This document shows, piece by piece, positions 49,876 through 59,206 of a DNA stretch of 64,000 nt (position 1 is its first letter; each line of letters opens with the position of its first letter). The notes beneath the pieces were generated by a model, which searched no databases, was not told where the DNA came from, and saw only the letters and a list, made by a program, of their open reading frames with translations. The stretch covers positions 1 through 64,000 of the forward strand of contig JAZKEU010000012.1 of the NCBI GenBank assembly GCA_040386775.1, in the 5' to 3' direction. Position numbers and translations under genes: made by a program. The DNA comes from Bdellovibrionota bacterium (GTDB lineage Bacteria; Bdellovibrionota; Bdellovibrionia; Bdellovibrionales; JAEYZS01).

Positions 49876-51348
49876 TTAAGACATCCAATTACTGTCTGCC
49901 TGCATTTCCCATTTCGTTGTTATTTTTTTTACGTTGGACCAAAAGTCCAAACTGTAGGGCCCCGTGATATCACCGTGACCAAATTTTGAAGCATTCACGC
50001 CACCAAAAGAGAATGGCTCCCGAGGAACAGGAACCCCTACGTTCACACCAACCATTCCAGTAGAAGCTTCTCTAGATACTCTATCTGCAAGTGCTCCGTT
50101 TGTGGTGAAGACACTGCAAGCATTTCCGTAATCTACGCCATTTTCAATTTCCATAGCTTGAGTGATGTCTTTGCAATGAACAATGCTTAAGATCGGTCCG
50201 AATAATTCATGCGTGCTCGCTTCAGATCCCGTTGCCACCATATCCAAGATCGTTGGCCCAATCCAATTGCCGTGATCCATACCTGCCGGAGCTTTGGTTT
50301 TTCTACCGTCCAATAAAATTTTTGCTCCTGCCTTTTCAGCGCGGTCAATGGCACCTTTTAAAAATTCAACTTGATCCTTGGTGATGATTGCACCCATTGT
50401 GTTTCCAAGTTCAAGTGAGGCTGCTCTTTGCACAATTTTTTCGATATGCGATTTTACATCACCAACCGCAAGCAGCACGGAAGCGGCCATGCATCTTTGT
50501 CCGGCGCAGCCCGTGAAAGAATCGGAAATTCCAATTCCACTCAATTCCGTATTTGCATCTGGTAAAAGTACGATGTGATTTTTTGCTCCGCCTAATGCTA
50601 AAACTCTTTTTCCCAACTGAGTTCCTCTTTGATAGACAAGTTTTGCAATCTTCGTTGAACCAACAAATCCAATTGCCTTCACTTTGGGATGATCAATAAT
50701 GGCATTCACTGTATCTCCACCACCATGAAGGACCGTGAGGATTCCATCGGGCAAACCTGCTTCTTTGAAACTACTTGCGATTTTAAATGCTGTGAGTGGT
50801 GTTTTTTCTGACGGCTTCCAGATATATGAATTTCCAAGAGCGATTGCGATTGGAATCGTCCACATCGGTACCATCGCTGGAAAATTAAATGGAGTGATGT
50901 TCGCAACAACACCTAAAGGTTCACGACGAAACTCGCACGTGACACCCTTTGACACTTCTACTTTTCCACCAAGATCTAAGTTTTGAATTGAAAGCGCGTA
51001 CTCCAACACTTCAATCCCTTTCATTAGACCAGCCTTACCTTCTTCAAAGGTTTTTCCACTTTCTGAACTTTTTAAATGAGCGATCTCATCTTGGTCTCTA
51101 ATTAAAATATTTCTGAAGTTAAATAAAATTTTACTGCGTTCCTTGATGGGGAGTTTTGCCCAAGATTTCTGCGCCACTTCCGCTGCATCGATGGCTTGGT
51201 CAATTTGTTTTTTTGTGGGAATACTGAATATCCCTATTTTTTTACCGTTATAGGGTGAGTTTACATTTTGCGTGCCCTGTTCGCCCAAAATCCAAGCACC
51301 CTTTATAAAGTTATGACAAATAATATTCTCTGGAATCTTTGGCTGCAT
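49876..51348 (-). CDS. CoA-acylating (methyl)malonate-semialdehyde dehydrogenase
   Basis: A 490 aa aldehyde dehydrogenase of the MmsA group. The catalytic Cys is in FTGCAGQRCMAAS, the NAD site in FVGSTKIAKLVY, and PFNFPAMVPMWTIP and LGGAKNHIVLLPDA are MmsA-type stretches. Such enzymes turn malonate or methylmalonate semialdehyde into acetyl-CoA or propionyl-CoA. As first gene of the URC operon, 22 bases before urc1, it likely disposes of the three-carbon product (3-hydroxypropionate or its semialdehyde); valine degradation is the usual alternative, but no valine genes are seen. Confidence 0.88.
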   Translation of the reverse strand: MQPKIPENIICHNFIKGAWILGEQGTQNVNSPYNGKKIGIFSIPTKKQIDQAIDAAEVAQKSWAKLPIKERSKILFNFRNILIRDQDEIAHLKSSESGKTFEEGKAGLMKGIEVLEYALSIQNLDLGGKVEVSKGVTCEFRREPLGVVANITPFNFPAMVPMWTIPIAIALGNSYIWKPSEKTPLTAFKIASSFKEAGLPDGILTVLHGGGDTVNAIIDHPKVKAIGFVGSTKIAKLVYQRGTQLGKRVLALGGAKNHIVLLPDANTELSGIGISDSFTGCAGQRCMAASVLLAVGDVKSHIEKIVQRAASLELGNTMGAIITKDQVEFLKGAIDRAEKAGAKILLDGRKTKAPAGMDHGNWIGPTILDMVATGSEASTHELFGPILSIVHCKDITQAMEIENGVDYGNACSVFTTNGALADRVSREASTGMVGVNVGVPVPREPFSFGGVNASKFGHGDITGPYSLDFWSNVKKITTKWEMQADSNWMS

Positions 51349-51458
51349 TTCTTAAGTCTCCCTTTACATATGTCTGCGAATGAAAATCATAATTCAACCC
51401 CCAATTGAAATACTACTAAAGAGATGGTCTTGACACAGATAGGCACAACACATATTGC

Positions 51459-53513
51459 ATGATTTTAAACAAAATCTGTGTATTATTAATATTTGCTTAT
51501 CTTGGCTTACTTCTCATGGGAGATATTTTGCTAAACTGGAAAGATTTGTCTGTTTCTAAAAAACTATACTGCGTAGTAGGCATTATGGCGCTACTGATAG
51601 CGACTGAGCTATTCACTTTATTCTTCGCAATGAACACCCTTTCTGCAGTAAGATCATTTGTTGGCGGAGAAGGACTCTGGTCAAAAGCTCAGAAAACCGC
51701 AGTTCGTAATTTACAGAGTTATGCATTAACAAAAGATCATGATTACTATGACAAGTTTATAGAAAACCTAAAAGTTCCATTAGGCGATAGGCGTGCAAGA
51801 TTAGAGCTAGAAAAGGAAAAATATGATCCTGAAGAAGTTCGCCAAGGGTTTCTGCAAGGCAGAATTCACCCGGACGATATCGACGGCCTTATTAATGTTA
51901 TCCGAAGATTTCACAAAATTCCACACCTTCGCAGAGCCATAGAGGTTTGGAGAGAAGCCGATATTCTTATCGATGAATTCGTTAAAGCGGCCGAAGAACT
52001 CCATGCAAGCATTCAAAATAACGCTGATGCAGATATTGTTCAAGCCAAGCTGATTAAAATTTATGAAGTAGATACAAGATTGACGGAGGTTGAAGATCGG
52101 TTTTCATATATTCTTGGCGAAGGCTCTAGGTGGCTGGAAAAGCTCCTCATGCTTATGCTCATCTGTACGATCGTTATTGTTGAGGGTAGTGGTTTATTTT
52201 TAACATTTAAATTCAGTAAAAATTTAAATCGTACACTGGATGAATTGAATCACGTAGCTCAAGAAGTGGGAAAGAAAAATTTCAACGAAAAAGTTCCTGT
52301 AAGATCCAAAGATGAACTGGGACAACTTGCCTTAGCCATCAACAAAATGACTGAAGATTTAAAAAACAGTTTAGGTCTAAAAGACAAAGCTATAAGCGAC
52401 AGTCATTTGAAAACTATTTTTATGGCAAATATGAGCCATGAAATTAGAACTCCGGTGGGAATTATTCTGGGATTCACGGAGCTTTTAAAAGACCCTCATA
52501 TCACACAGCATGATCGCGATCACTACATCGACACTATTCATCGCACTAGTAATAATCTTTTAAGAATTATAAATGATATTTTAGATGTTTCGAGAGTTGA
52601 GTCCGGATATATTGAGGTTTCTGTAAGCAAATTTAAATTTGCCCCGTTTCTAAAAAATTTAGCTTCAATATTAGAAATTAAATCGCATGAAACTAAAAAT
52701 AATATTATTTTTAAATCGAAAGGAAAGATTCCTGAGGAAATCATAACTGACGAAACAAGACTCCACCAAATTCTTCTCAATCTCGTGAATAATGCTCTGA
52801 AATTTACTGAAAAAGGAACTATTGAGGTGAGCTATTGGATAGAGTCTAAAAATTTACATTTTGAAGTTTCAGATACCGGGACAGGAATTGATCAAAAAGG
52901 AAAAGAAAAACTCTTTAGACTCTTCTCACAGGTGGACTCTGTTGCAACAAGAAAACCTGGCGGATCAGGACTTGGCTTAGTTCTTTCTAAACGTTTAGCT
53001 AATCTTCTGGGTGGAGATGTAATTTTGAAGTATAGCGAACCAAATAAAGGTTCCATATTCGCTTGTCAAATTAAGCTGCACGATAAAGAACATCATACAC
53101 CAACTTATTTACAATCTCGAACTCTGACCAATGAAGATTTAGAAAATTTTAATGGAAAAAACATTTTAGTTGTAGAAGACAGTGTTGATAATCAGCTTTT
53201 GGTAAAAGTCTATTTGGTTAAAGTAAAAGCCAATGTTCACTTTGCAAGCAATGGGAACGAAGGGGTAGAGAAGGCGCTTTCTCTTAATCCCGATATTGTG
53301 TTGATGGATATTCAAATGCCTGTTAAGGATGGTTGTACAGCCACTCAAGAACTTAGAAATAAAGGTTTCAGCAAACCCATCATTGCTCTAACGGCAAATG
53401 CCATGAAAGAAGATCGGGAACGCTGTCTTCAAGCTGGATGCAATGACTATCTTACTAAGCCACTTGAGATAAATAGCTTGTATTTTGTTTTGTTGAAGCA
53501 TTTAAAAAGTTAA
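51459..53513 (+). CDS. Hybrid sensor histidine kinase with HAMP and receiver domains
   Basis: A 684 aa protein. Two membrane helices (about 39-60 and 228-248) flank a sensing region of about 165 helical residues; a HAMP domain follows (about 250-300), then HisKA with His in NMSHEIRTPVG, HATPase_c with NLVNNALKF, DTGTGID and GGSGLGLVLSKRL, and a C-terminal receiver with phosphoacceptor Asp in VLMDIQMP and Lys in LTKPLE. A TTGACA lies 29 bases before the ATG with TATTGC at 17 bases, so this promoter would start transcription close to or after the ATG. Signal unknown; no target regulator is adjacent. Confidence 0.92.
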   Translation: MILNKICVLLIFAYLGLLLMGDILLNWKDLSVSKKLYCVVGIMALLIATELFTLFFAMNTLSAVRSFVGGEGLWSKAQKTAVRNLQSYALTKDHDYYDKFIENLKVPLGDRRARLELEKEKYDPEEVRQGFLQGRIHPDDIDGLINVIRRFHKIPHLRRAIEVWREADILIDEFVKAAEELHASIQNNADADIVQAKLIKIYEVDTRLTEVEDRFSYILGEGSRWLEKLLMLMLICTIVIVEGSGLFLTFKFSKNLNRTLDELNHVAQEVGKKNFNEKVPVRSKDELGQLALAINKMTEDLKNSLGLKDKAISDSHLKTIFMANMSHEIRTPVGIILGFTELLKDPHITQHDRDHYIDTIHRTSNNLLRIINDILDVSRVESGYIEVSVSKFKFAPFLKNLASILEIKSHETKNNIIFKSKGKIPEEIITDETRLHQILLNLVNNALKFTEKGTIEVSYWIESKNLHFEVSDTGTGIDQKGKEKLFRLFSQVDSVATRKPGGSGLGLVLSKRLANLLGGDVILKYSEPNKGSIFACQIKLHDKEHHTPTYLQSRTLTNEDLENFNGKNILVVEDSVDNQLLVKVYLVKVKANVHFASNGNEGVEKALSLNPDIVLMDIQMPVKDGCTATQELRNKGFSKPIIALTANAMKEDRERCLQAGCNDYLTKPLEINSLYFVLLKHLKS

Positions 53514-53547
53514 AGTGGAAAAAGTTAATTAGTAAAAGTTAAAGTGG
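53505..53547 (+). repeat. 14-base direct repeat at a gene junction
   Basis: AAAAGTTAAAGTGG occurs at 53505-53518 and again at 53534-53547, 29 bases apart, with a partial third copy (TAAAGTGG) running into the GTG start of the next gene. The first copy contains the TAA stop of the hybrid kinase. Confidence 0.85.
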
Positions 53548-53551
53548 TAAA

Positions 53552-54289
53552 GTGGAAATCGTTTTCAAAATTTTAGTGTTTATTGCAGGATTCATAGATT
53601 CCATCGTTGGTGGAGGGGGGCTAATCACTCTTCCTGTTTTTACACTCTTAGTGGGTCCTGGGGCCGCGGCTGTCGCAACCAATAAAATTATTGCTACCGT
53701 TGCTACCGTTACAGCACTAATCGTTTATGCTAAAAATGGTCACCTCAAACTCAAATCTGCAACCCCATTTTTATTATCTGTTGGCGCGGGAACTTTTATT
53801 GGCTCAAAGCTTGCTTTGATTTTGCCTGTAGAAATATTTAAATATTTAGTCATCACTGTTTGCCCTATTTTTCTTTATGTCATTCTTAATAAAAAAACTT
53901 TCTTAAAAAATGAACAGCCAGATCCCCAAGCTTCAGAGCATTTCTACAAATTGATTTTTTCAGGGATCCTCTGCGGTATATATGACGGAGTACTGGGGCC
54001 TGGCGGTGGAACACTGATGTTACTTAGCCTTGTTATCTGGGCAAAACTTCCGTTGATGACCGCGATTGCATCTTCTAAGTTTGCAAATGCTATTTCTGCG
54101 ACTACCGCACTTGCTAGTTTTGCTTTAAGTGGCGTGGTGAATTGGCCAGTAGGATTAAATTTAGCCGCGTTTGCCTTTGTTGGAGCATTGCTTGGTTCTA
54201 GTTTAGCTAGTAAGAGCGCCGAAAAAGTGGCTCGCCCCTTATTGGTGCTGGTGGTAATCGGCCTTATGATAAAACTCGTTTTAGAGTGA
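53552..54289 (+). CDS. TauE/SafE-family membrane transporter
   Basis: A 245 aa protein with seven to eight helices. FIDSIVGGGGLITLPVFTLL and GVLGPGGGTLMLLSLVIW are the two TauE/SafE half-motifs, and ATNKIIATVATVTALIVY is typical of the YfcA-like branch. Substrate unknown, possibly a sulfonate or sulfite. It begins at GTG with no good ribosome site, inside the repeat described at 53505-53547, and its last 26 bases overlap the end of the convergent antiporter gene. Confidence 0.88.
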   Translation: MEIVFKILVFIAGFIDSIVGGGGLITLPVFTLLVGPGAAAVATNKIIATVATVTALIVYAKNGHLKLKSATPFLLSVGAGTFIGSKLALILPVEIFKYLVITVCPIFLYVILNKKTFLKNEQPDPQASEHFYKLIFSGILCGIYDGVLGPGGGTLMLLSLVIWAKLPLMTAIASSKFANAISATTALASFALSGVVNWPVGLNLAAFAFVGALLGSSLASKSAEKVARPLLVLVVIGLMIKLVLE

Positions 54290-55310
54290 TTTTCAAGAGA
54301 GGTCCCGCCATCATTGTCGTGACAAAGGACATGATGATTAAAATCGTAAAAATTTCTTTCGATAAAATCTGCACATCATAACCAATATTCAATACAATCA
54401 GGCTCATCAATCCTCTCGCATTCATTAAGGCACCCAGAGCAAATGCATCTTTCCAATTGGATCCTGTCAACTTTGCCATAATAGCAACTCCAAGAAGTTT
54501 TCCAAAAACTGCAAAAAGAATTATTATGATACATATAGACCAGAGAGTTGCACTCTGTACCGATGAAATATCCGTTCTCAATCCTGAAAAAGTAAAAAAG
54601 AGTGGAAGAAAAATTTTAGAGCTTACACTTCCAATTTTTTCGATGAATTTCGTTTTAAAAAATTCTGTACGAGAGAAAGCAATACCCAAAAGAAATGTGG
54701 CAATCATCAATATATGCAAAATATTTGAATTTTTTGAAACACCGATAAAAACTGCTAACACCAACCAGATGGTTATATCGTCCACCGCAGCACAAGTGAT
54801 AGCCATAGTTCCAAGGGCGGTCTTCGTCATATTGTATTCTTGCAGAATTCTAATAAGAACTGGAAATGCAGTAATGCTCATTACAATTCCTACGAATAAT
54901 GCAAAAGAAACAAAATCACTCTGAGGAGTTCTAAAATCATCATAGAATAGATATGCTGCCAATACTCCCAAAATAAATGGTACGATTATTCCAACGTGAG
55001 AAACTGCGATAGCTTGTTTGGCTTTATTTCTAATTAACCCAAGATCAACTTCAAGTCCGATCGTGAACATAAAGATGATCAAACCTATTTGACTTAAAAT
55101 ATGAAGATATTTAAAGGACTCTGGTGGGAAAATATAATTGTAACTCTCTGGAAAAAATAAACCAAAAATAGATTTACCCAGAAAAAGACCTGCAAGCATT
55201 TCGCCGACTACCCGAGGTTGTCCTATCTTCTTAAATAATGCAGCAAACAAGCGCGAAATAGCCAAAATTATTATAATCTGTAGCAGAATCGGAATTAAAA
55301 GTGTTTGCAT
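54264..55310 (-). CDS. Cation:proton antiporter (CPA2/Kef-type membrane domain)
   Basis: A 348 aa membrane protein with about ten to eleven helices. Typical segments: FKKIGQPRVVGEMLAGLFLGKS, QIGLIIFMFTIGLEVDL, SITAFPVLIRILQEYN with the conserved ion-site region CAAVDDITIWLVLA (Asp-Asp), and MNARGLMSLIVLNIGYD. It exchanges Na+ or K+ for H+. There is no TrkA-N regulatory domain and it is shorter than full Kef proteins, as in single-domain CPA2 members. Tail-to-tail with the TauE gene. Confidence 0.88.
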   Translation of the reverse strand: MQTLLIPILLQIIIILAISRLFAALFKKIGQPRVVGEMLAGLFLGKSIFGLFFPESYNYIFPPESFKYLHILSQIGLIIFMFTIGLEVDLGLIRNKAKQAIAVSHVGIIVPFILGVLAAYLFYDDFRTPQSDFVSFALFVGIVMSITAFPVLIRILQEYNMTKTALGTMAITCAAVDDITIWLVLAVFIGVSKNSNILHILMIATFLLGIAFSRTEFFKTKFIEKIGSVSSKIFLPLFFTFSGLRTDISSVQSATLWSICIIIILFAVFGKLLGVAIMAKLTGSNWKDAFALGALMNARGLMSLIVLNIGYDVQILSKEIFTILIIMSFVTTMMAGPLLKITLKRVLS

Positions 55311-55381
55311 CTTTTATAAGATAAAACGTAGTATACGCCCCTTGTCCACATAATCTTTTAAGACAAAAATGAGGGGTAAAC

Positions 55382-56653
55382 ATGAAGTCTCACTATAAGC
55401 TCATACTGGCATTGTTTCTTGGCGGTCTCCTTGGAACAGTTCTTCATAATTACTCACACCTTGAATGGCTAAATCAGATCAATAGCCATATTCTAAATCC
55501 TATTGGCCAAATCTTCTTAAGGCTGATTTTTATGGTTGTGGTGCCGCTGATTTTTTCAGCATTAGTGCTCGGAGTTTACGAATTGGGCCAAGCTCGCGGT
55601 CTCGGGCGAGTCGCAATGAAGACCATTATTTTTACAATCATCACAAGCACTGCATCTGTATTGATTGGGATTACTCTCGTGAATGTTTTTAAACCTGGCG
55701 AAGGATTAAAAATTGATCAATCCATAATTGAGCAAAATGCTTCGACTCTTCAAACGCTCAAAGAAAATGTAATGAAATCGAAACCATTTTCCCAAATCGT
55801 TGTAGATCTATTTACAAAAAATCCCATTGATTCTGCAGCAAGGGCTCTGGATGGTGAGATTGTAGCTCTTATGCTTTTTGCGCTTCTCTTTGGAATTGGG
55901 GTTATGCTCTCCTCACCCGTCGGGCAAAAAAATGTTCTGATTGAATTATTAGAAAGAGTTCTTCAAGCCTGTATGAAGATGGTTGAGCTTGCCATGAAGC
56001 TTGCTCCGCTAGCTGTTTTTGCTTTGGTATTTAATTCTGCCTATAAATTCGGATTTGATATTTTTAAATCATTACTATTTTATGTTTTCGTTGTGGTATT
56101 AGGATTGTTGATTCAACAGTTTGTGGTTTACACGGCGATTCTAAAAGCCTTCACTAATATTAAGCCCCTGGAATTTTACAAAAACTGCAGAGAGGTTTTC
56201 TTGTATGCATTTTCCACGGCTTCTTCCAACGCCACTTTACCTAGAACTTTAGAAACTGCAGAACACAAATTGAAACTTCCGCCTCAGATTGCGAGATTCG
56301 TTCTCACAGTAGGATCTACGGCCAATCAAAATGGAACCGCACTTTTTGAAGGAGTTACCGTTCTATTCTTAGCGCAAGTTTACGGTATTGAATTGGCGCT
56401 GGCTGAACAAGTCTTTGTAATCTTAATTTCGATCTTAGCTGGAATTGGGACTGCAGGTATTCCTGGAGGATCACTCCCCCCAATGATGATTTTACTTCAA
56501 GCTGTAGGGATTCCTCCTGAAGGTGTGGGAATTATTTTGGGTGTAGATAGATTGTTGGATATGTGTCGCACAACTATTAACGTCAGCGGCGATCTCGTAA
56601 TCGCCGCAGCCGTATCCCATGAACCGATTAAAAAAGTTAAATTATCTGTATAG
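55382..56653 (+). CDS. Dicarboxylate/amino acid:cation symporter (SDF family)
   Basis: A 423 aa Na+- or H+-coupled importer of glutamate, aspartate or C4-dicarboxylates (GltP/DctA group). Signature residues: FSTASSNATLPRTLE (hairpin 1), GSTANQNGTALFEGVTVLFLAQVYG (helix 7, NMDGT-like NQNGT) and AGIGTAGIPGGSLPPMMILL (hairpin 2), ending VDRLLDMCRTTINVSGD. Uptake of amino acids freed from prey is a plausible use. Its stop overlaps the convergent lipoprotein gene by 12 bases. The variation of NMDGT to NQNGT may affect cation coupling. Confidence 0.93.
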   Translation: MKSHYKLILALFLGGLLGTVLHNYSHLEWLNQINSHILNPIGQIFLRLIFMVVVPLIFSALVLGVYELGQARGLGRVAMKTIIFTIITSTASVLIGITLVNVFKPGEGLKIDQSIIEQNASTLQTLKENVMKSKPFSQIVVDLFTKNPIDSAARALDGEIVALMLFALLFGIGVMLSSPVGQKNVLIELLERVLQACMKMVELAMKLAPLAVFALVFNSAYKFGFDIFKSLLFYVFVVVLGLLIQQFVVYTAILKAFTNIKPLEFYKNCREVFLYAFSTASSNATLPRTLETAEHKLKLPPQIARFVLTVGSTANQNGTALFEGVTVLFLAQVYGIELALAEQVFVILISILAGIGTAGIPGGSLPPMMILLQAVGIPPEGVGIILGVDRLLDMCRTTINVSGDLVIAAAVSHEPIKKVKLSV

Positions 56654-57037
56654 CGAACTGTATTCTGAAAATTCTTGCTCAAGCTCATTAAGATCGCTTT
56701 GAAGTTCAACGCGTTCTTCTTCCCATTTTCCTGCAGAAACTTTCGGAGCATCTTTTTCAAGATCTTCTTTTAAGTCTGCAATGTCTTCTCGCAGATCTTT
56801 GGCTTCGTTTCTAGCCTTGCGAGAATCATCAGCCTTAACTAGCTTCCCTCTTTTTTCGAGGTCTGTAATTTTTCTTGAAAGGTCTTCAAGTTTAGCTTGT
56901 GACCCCGAAATGAATTCATCTCTTCTTTCCGTCCATGTTTCGGATGGAGCACTGGTTGCGGCATTGTCGACACCGCTATTTGTACAAGCCACTAAAGGTA
57001 GTGATAAAATTGATAAGGCTAATAAAAACTTTTTCAT
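56642..57037 (-). CDS. Small coiled-coil lipoprotein
   Basis: About 131 aa from ATG 57037, preferred because AAGGAG lies 7 nt upstream. A lipoprotein signal with lipobox LVAC gives a mature N-terminal Cys followed by TNSGVD. The rest is a charged helix with heptads (KLEDLSRKITDLEKRGKLV, ... VELQSDLNELEQEFSEY), resembling Lpp-type or scaffold lipoproteins. No specific family recognised. Isolated on its strand, converging with the symporter gene. Confidence 0.75.
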   Translation of the reverse strand: MKKFLLALSILSLPLVACTNSGVDNAATSAPSETWTERRDEFISGSQAKLEDLSRKITDLEKRGKLVKADDSRKARNEAKDLREDIADLKEDLEKDAPKVSAGKWEEERVELQSDLNELEQEFSEYSSLYR

Positions 57038-57194
57038 AAACAAACTCCTTTTAAGTTAAATCTAAAGCCATCTAACTTGAGTTGAGTCGCACCCTCAATG
57101 TCTAAGTTGTTTAGATTTTTATACAAAAGCAGGACGGAGGTCCTGTCTTTTAATTTATGACTAATGTTTCACAACAATTGGTCGATAAATATTT

Positions 57195-57881
57195 ATGGAT
57201 TTAATTTATATAGTCAGCGATGACCCAATTCGAGGAAATCTTATCTATAACTTCTTAAGCGGAAGAGTGAAGTGTGCTTTGCTAAAGCCACATGATTACT
57301 TTTCTACGGCGCTGAAGGAAAACCCTTTGGTCTTTTTGTTTGTTTCAAATTCATTCGAATTTTTGAAAGCACAAACGACAGTGATCAGAGAAAATCCTCA
57401 ATTCTATAATCACGGCATAATCTCGGTGATGAGTAATCCCTCAATGTCAGAACAAAAAGAACTTTTTGAATTGGGTAGCGATATGGTTCTTACTCAATAC
57501 ACAGAAATGGAAAGAATCTACTTAGAGTGTTATGCCCTCAATAGAAGAATCAATGGCTTCCAAAATTCAAGCGTGGTTCAATTCGGTCCCTATGTTATTG
57601 ATTTTTTAAAACACGAGATTCAACATAACGGAAAATTTATTGAACTCGAACCTATCCACACAAGATTGATTAAGCTTTTCTTTGAACATCCAGATCAATT
57701 GGTTTCAAGAAAACACATGCAAGATGTAGTTTGGAAAGGACAAGAGATCTCACCAAGATCCATCGATGCTCAGATTTCTAAATTCAAAAAGAAATTTCCA
57801 GAGCTTGGTGAGATGATCGACAGCGTGTACGGACAAGGGTATGTTCTCCGTACAGCAGATAATAAGAAAAAAGTATCTTAA
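57195..57881 (+). CDS. OmpR-type transcription factor with degenerate receiver
   Basis: A 228 aa protein with a receiver-like N-terminal domain (about 1-115) and an OmpR/PhoB winged helix (about 125-222: ELEPIHTRLIKLFFEHPDQLVSRKHMQDVVWKG ... RSIDAQISKFKKKF ... VYGQGYVLR). In the receiver the strand that normally holds the phosphoacceptor Asp reads LVFLFVSNSF without Asp, although Asp9/Asp10-like acids (SDDP) remain, so it probably is not controlled by phosphorylation. No kinase gene is adjacent. It converges with the secreted-protein gene (stop codons overlap by four bases). Confidence 0.85.
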   Translation: MDLIYIVSDDPIRGNLIYNFLSGRVKCALLKPHDYFSTALKENPLVFLFVSNSFEFLKAQTTVIRENPQFYNHGIISVMSNPSMSEQKELFELGSDMVLTQYTEMERIYLECYALNRRINGFQNSSVVQFGPYVIDFLKHEIQHNGKFIELEPIHTRLIKLFFEHPDQLVSRKHMQDVVWKGQEISPRSIDAQISKFKKKFPELGEMIDSVYGQGYVLRTADNKKKVS

Positions 57882-59167
57882 TTTTTAGCAAAGTAATCGT
57901 CGATATTTATACAAACCGGATGCGGAAAGTCCAATCTACCGTCACCGTTTTTATCTTCAAGTGTTACATCTCGTAAATCCACCAAAGTTGCGCGTTTATC
58001 ATGACCTATGCTCTTACCTAAGCCATAAACAACGTCCAAACGCAAATCAACTGTTTTACTGTTACTGTTTTTGGAAGATTGGTTTGCATAGCTCTTAGAA
58101 TAATTGATATTTTCAAAACAAATTTTTTCGATGGCTCTTTTAAAATCATACTCAACTATAATACCAGTATTTGATTTAAAGCCAGGCAATGCACCATGTA
58201 TTGTAGAATTATAATTTGCTTTTTTAACTTCCGTATTCTTTGGGCTAAATCCTTCCAAGAATAGTGTTTTTCTTTTTTTCGTAAACAAAATAACCCTATG
58301 AAATGAGATCGGAGAAAATTGATTGGTATAGGTTGAAGACAAAATGCTACCATCTTCTAAGTAAACTGAAACATCCATATTTGGGACAGCAGCTTCATTA
58401 ATTATAATGCCATTTTGTTTTACTGTAGATTTCAAATCGAAGTATGCTTCCATTGAAGCTCTTGCACTAAACATTCTCTGCAGACTATAATCAAATTGGC
58501 CTTGAGTATAAAATTTTTCCAAACTTTCAATAATTGACGATATTTGAGTTCTTGGTGTTAAAGGCAAGGCGCGGATAGCGATCTCATGTATAATTATATA
58601 GCGCATAACACTGATCGCATTATCTTGTTTTAATAAACGAGAAATCACAGGTGAAGAAAAAATAACTTCTCCATTATTATTTTGAATAGCCATTTGAACT
58701 ATTTCTTTATCAGTCTGCTGATCTTTATATCTATGATCAGCAATCAGAGGTAGATCCACTGCACATAAACTCCACTTAATAGAAGTGGCACTCTGATTAA
58801 AAGCTATCTCTGCTAATTTATAATCTTTATCTTGCTTCAATAAATCTAAAAATTGTAATGCTGAACGATAAGATTCAACGAACCATTTCGGACCATTTTC
58901 TGAATCTATTTTTTTAATTGAGTCACTAGGACATACATCTACAAGATTTACATTCAATCCTTTTGAGGGATTAGAATATACATCAATACCCTTCACAGGC
59001 TCCTTATATAAATCCAACGGAATCAAACTCCCACTAGAGTCCACTATTAAGTGGCCCCCGCCGCCCTGATCACTGCCTGAATAGATCGGTTTGCCTACGG
59101 TATTATTATTACCCGCATAACATGCTATGCCCATCAGAAAAACTATATTCATAATTAGAAAATTCAT
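57878..59167 (-). CDS. Exported protein of unknown function beside TIGR02147 regulator
   Basis: About 429 aa from ATG 59167, preferred because AAGGAG lies close upstream; ATG 59182 is the alternative. Signal peptide ends near CYAG-NNN. Near the mature start there is DQGGGGHLIVDSSGSLIPLDLYKE, a GGGG-plus-DLY segment that recurs at the start of Bdellovibrio-type exported proteins in my recollection. The middle is helical, with late strands in YDFKRAIEKICFEN; the C-terminus ends HPVCINIDDYFAKN. Family unknown. The regulator gene lies 39 bases upstream on the same strand. Confidence 0.75.
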   Translation of the reverse strand: MNFLIMNIVFLMGIACYAGNNNTVGKPIYSGSDQGGGGHLIVDSSGSLIPLDLYKEPVKGIDVYSNPSKGLNVNLVDVCPSDSIKKIDSENGPKWFVESYRSALQFLDLLKQDKDYKLAEIAFNQSATSIKWSLCAVDLPLIADHRYKDQQTDKEIVQMAIQNNNGEVIFSSPVISRLLKQDNAISVMRYIIIHEIAIRALPLTPRTQISSIIESLEKFYTQGQFDYSLQRMFSARASMEAYFDLKSTVKQNGIIINEAAVPNMDVSVYLEDGSILSSTYTNQFSPISFHRVILFTKKRKTLFLEGFSPKNTEVKKANYNSTIHGALPGFKSNTGIIVEYDFKRAIEKICFENINYSKSYANQSSKNSNSKTVDLRLDVVYGLGKSIGHDKRATLVDLRDVTLEDKNGDGRLDFPHPVCINIDDYFAKN

Positions 59168-59206
59168 AAATCTCCTTCTCATGGCAAAAATGCCAATGAA
59201 TTTTTA

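Noticed and set aside
54264-55310. Antiporter gene truncated at its 3' end
   Set aside because: It lacks a TrkA-N domain, but single-domain CPA2 antiporters are normal and the last helix is complete before the overlap with the next gene.
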